From assembly GCA_963579135.1 (NCBI GenBank), contig CAUZFB010000038.1:1-22801 (forward strand): a stretch of DNA of 22,801 nucleotides, read 5' to 3'. The position numbers were made by a program, and so were the translations under genes. Below the pieces are notes generated by a model. The model worked only from the letters and a program-made list of their open reading frames with translations, did not search any database and was not told where the DNA came from. Shown here in pieces: positions 22,686 to 22,801 of the stretch (within the stretch, counting starts at the first letter, position 1; the number at the start of each line of letters is the position of its first letter). This DNA is from CALGTL01 sp963579135. GTDB taxonomy: Bacteria; Chloroflexota; Dehalococcoidia; Lucifugimonadales; Australimonadaceae.

Positions 22686-22801
22686 GCGCCGCTCGATTCC
22701 TTCGCATGAAACTCTGCATAGATCCCGCCGAGCCGAACCAACTCGTCATGCGTCCCGCTCTCAGCGACCTTACCGGCGTCAAGAGCGATGATGAGGTCCG
22801 C
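22682..22801 (-). CDS. ABC exporter ATPase, C-terminal end (partial)
   Basis: The frame enters from the right edge and reads 39 codons to a TGA at 22684-22682. ADLIIALDAGKVAESGTHDE followed by LVRLGGIYAEFH is the tail after the H-loop in MsbA/ABCB-type exporters (the I-x-x-L-x-x-G-x-x-x-E-x-G-x-H-x-E-L pattern). Full-length relatives are about 580-620 aa with a fused membrane domain that lies outside this window. It is too short for the main ATPase motifs to be seen. Placed ahead of a surface-glycan operon with a 4-nt overlap, it may export a lipid-linked sugar or glycolipid. Confidence 0.8.
   Translation of the reverse strand, partial: ADLIIALDAGKVAESGTHDELVRLGGIYAEFHAKESSGA

Noticed and set aside
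1..22801. CRISPR array, transposase, integrase or phage genes
   Set aside because: No regularly spaced short repeats and no transposase, integrase or phage motifs seen in any frame. The large direct repeat at 9790/10718 is a coding duplication without insertion-sequence ends.

Overview
This 22.8 kb, GC-rich bacterial segment uses GTG and TTG starts freely, has many 1-4 nt stop/start overlaps, and carries a diverged interspersed repeat. These traits and the gene families fit a Chloroflexota-like (Dehalococcoidia/SAR202-type) genome. That placement is an inference from style and carries low confidence; no marker gene settles it.

Region 1 (1-4.75 kb, minus strand): after about 500 bp of mostly non-coding DNA with one copy of the repeat comes a compact PhnCDE-type ABC importer (lipoprotein SBP -> ATPase -> permease -> permease, read from 3849 down to 528). 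Upstream of it, on the same strand, lies an OsmC-family gene at 4237-4749 whose frame is interrupted only by a TGA at the first redox-cysteine position. A 7-bp hairpin with a GUA loop begins 13 nt after that TGA, at bacterial SECIS spacing. I read this as a selenocysteine-containing OsmC-like protein. The neighbouring solute-binding protein resembles the PhnD branch annotated as putative selenate-binding, so this end may be a selenium uptake and use locus.

Region 2 (4.75-6.28 kb): a divergent two-module VOC (glyoxalase/extradiol dioxygenase fold) protein, then three minus-strand tRNA genes with encoded CCA: Arg(GCG), Leu(CAG) and Val(CAC).

Region 3 (6.28-12.25 kb, plus strand): a nonulosonic-acid-like and surface-glycan operon. 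It holds an internally shortened LmbE/PIG-L gene, a PseG-like enzyme, a NeuB-family synthase lacking the SAF domain, a formyltransferase, a CMP-sugar synthetase, a small protein, a SAM methyltransferase and a large GT-B-like transferase. A 304-bp direct repeat (about 93% identical) forms the small protein and the N-terminus of the large one, and brackets the methyltransferase.

Region 4 (12.24-15.51 kb, minus strand): DegT/DnrJ aminotransferase with a Cys-rich insertion -> NAD-dependent epimerase -> GT4 glycosyltransferase. Region 5 (15.9-16.8 kb, plus): a D-2-hydroxyacid dehydrogenase.

Region 6 (16.8-22.8 kb, minus strand): the 3' end of an ABC exporter ATPase -> large GT-B-like surface-carbohydrate protein -> KdsB-like CMP-sugar synthetase -> second D-2-hydroxyacid dehydrogenase -> a GT2 glycosyltransferase fused in frame to a zinc alcohol dehydrogenase. 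Regions 3-6 together look like a cell-surface polysaccharide locus that builds, activates, modifies, polymerises and perhaps exports acidic sugars.
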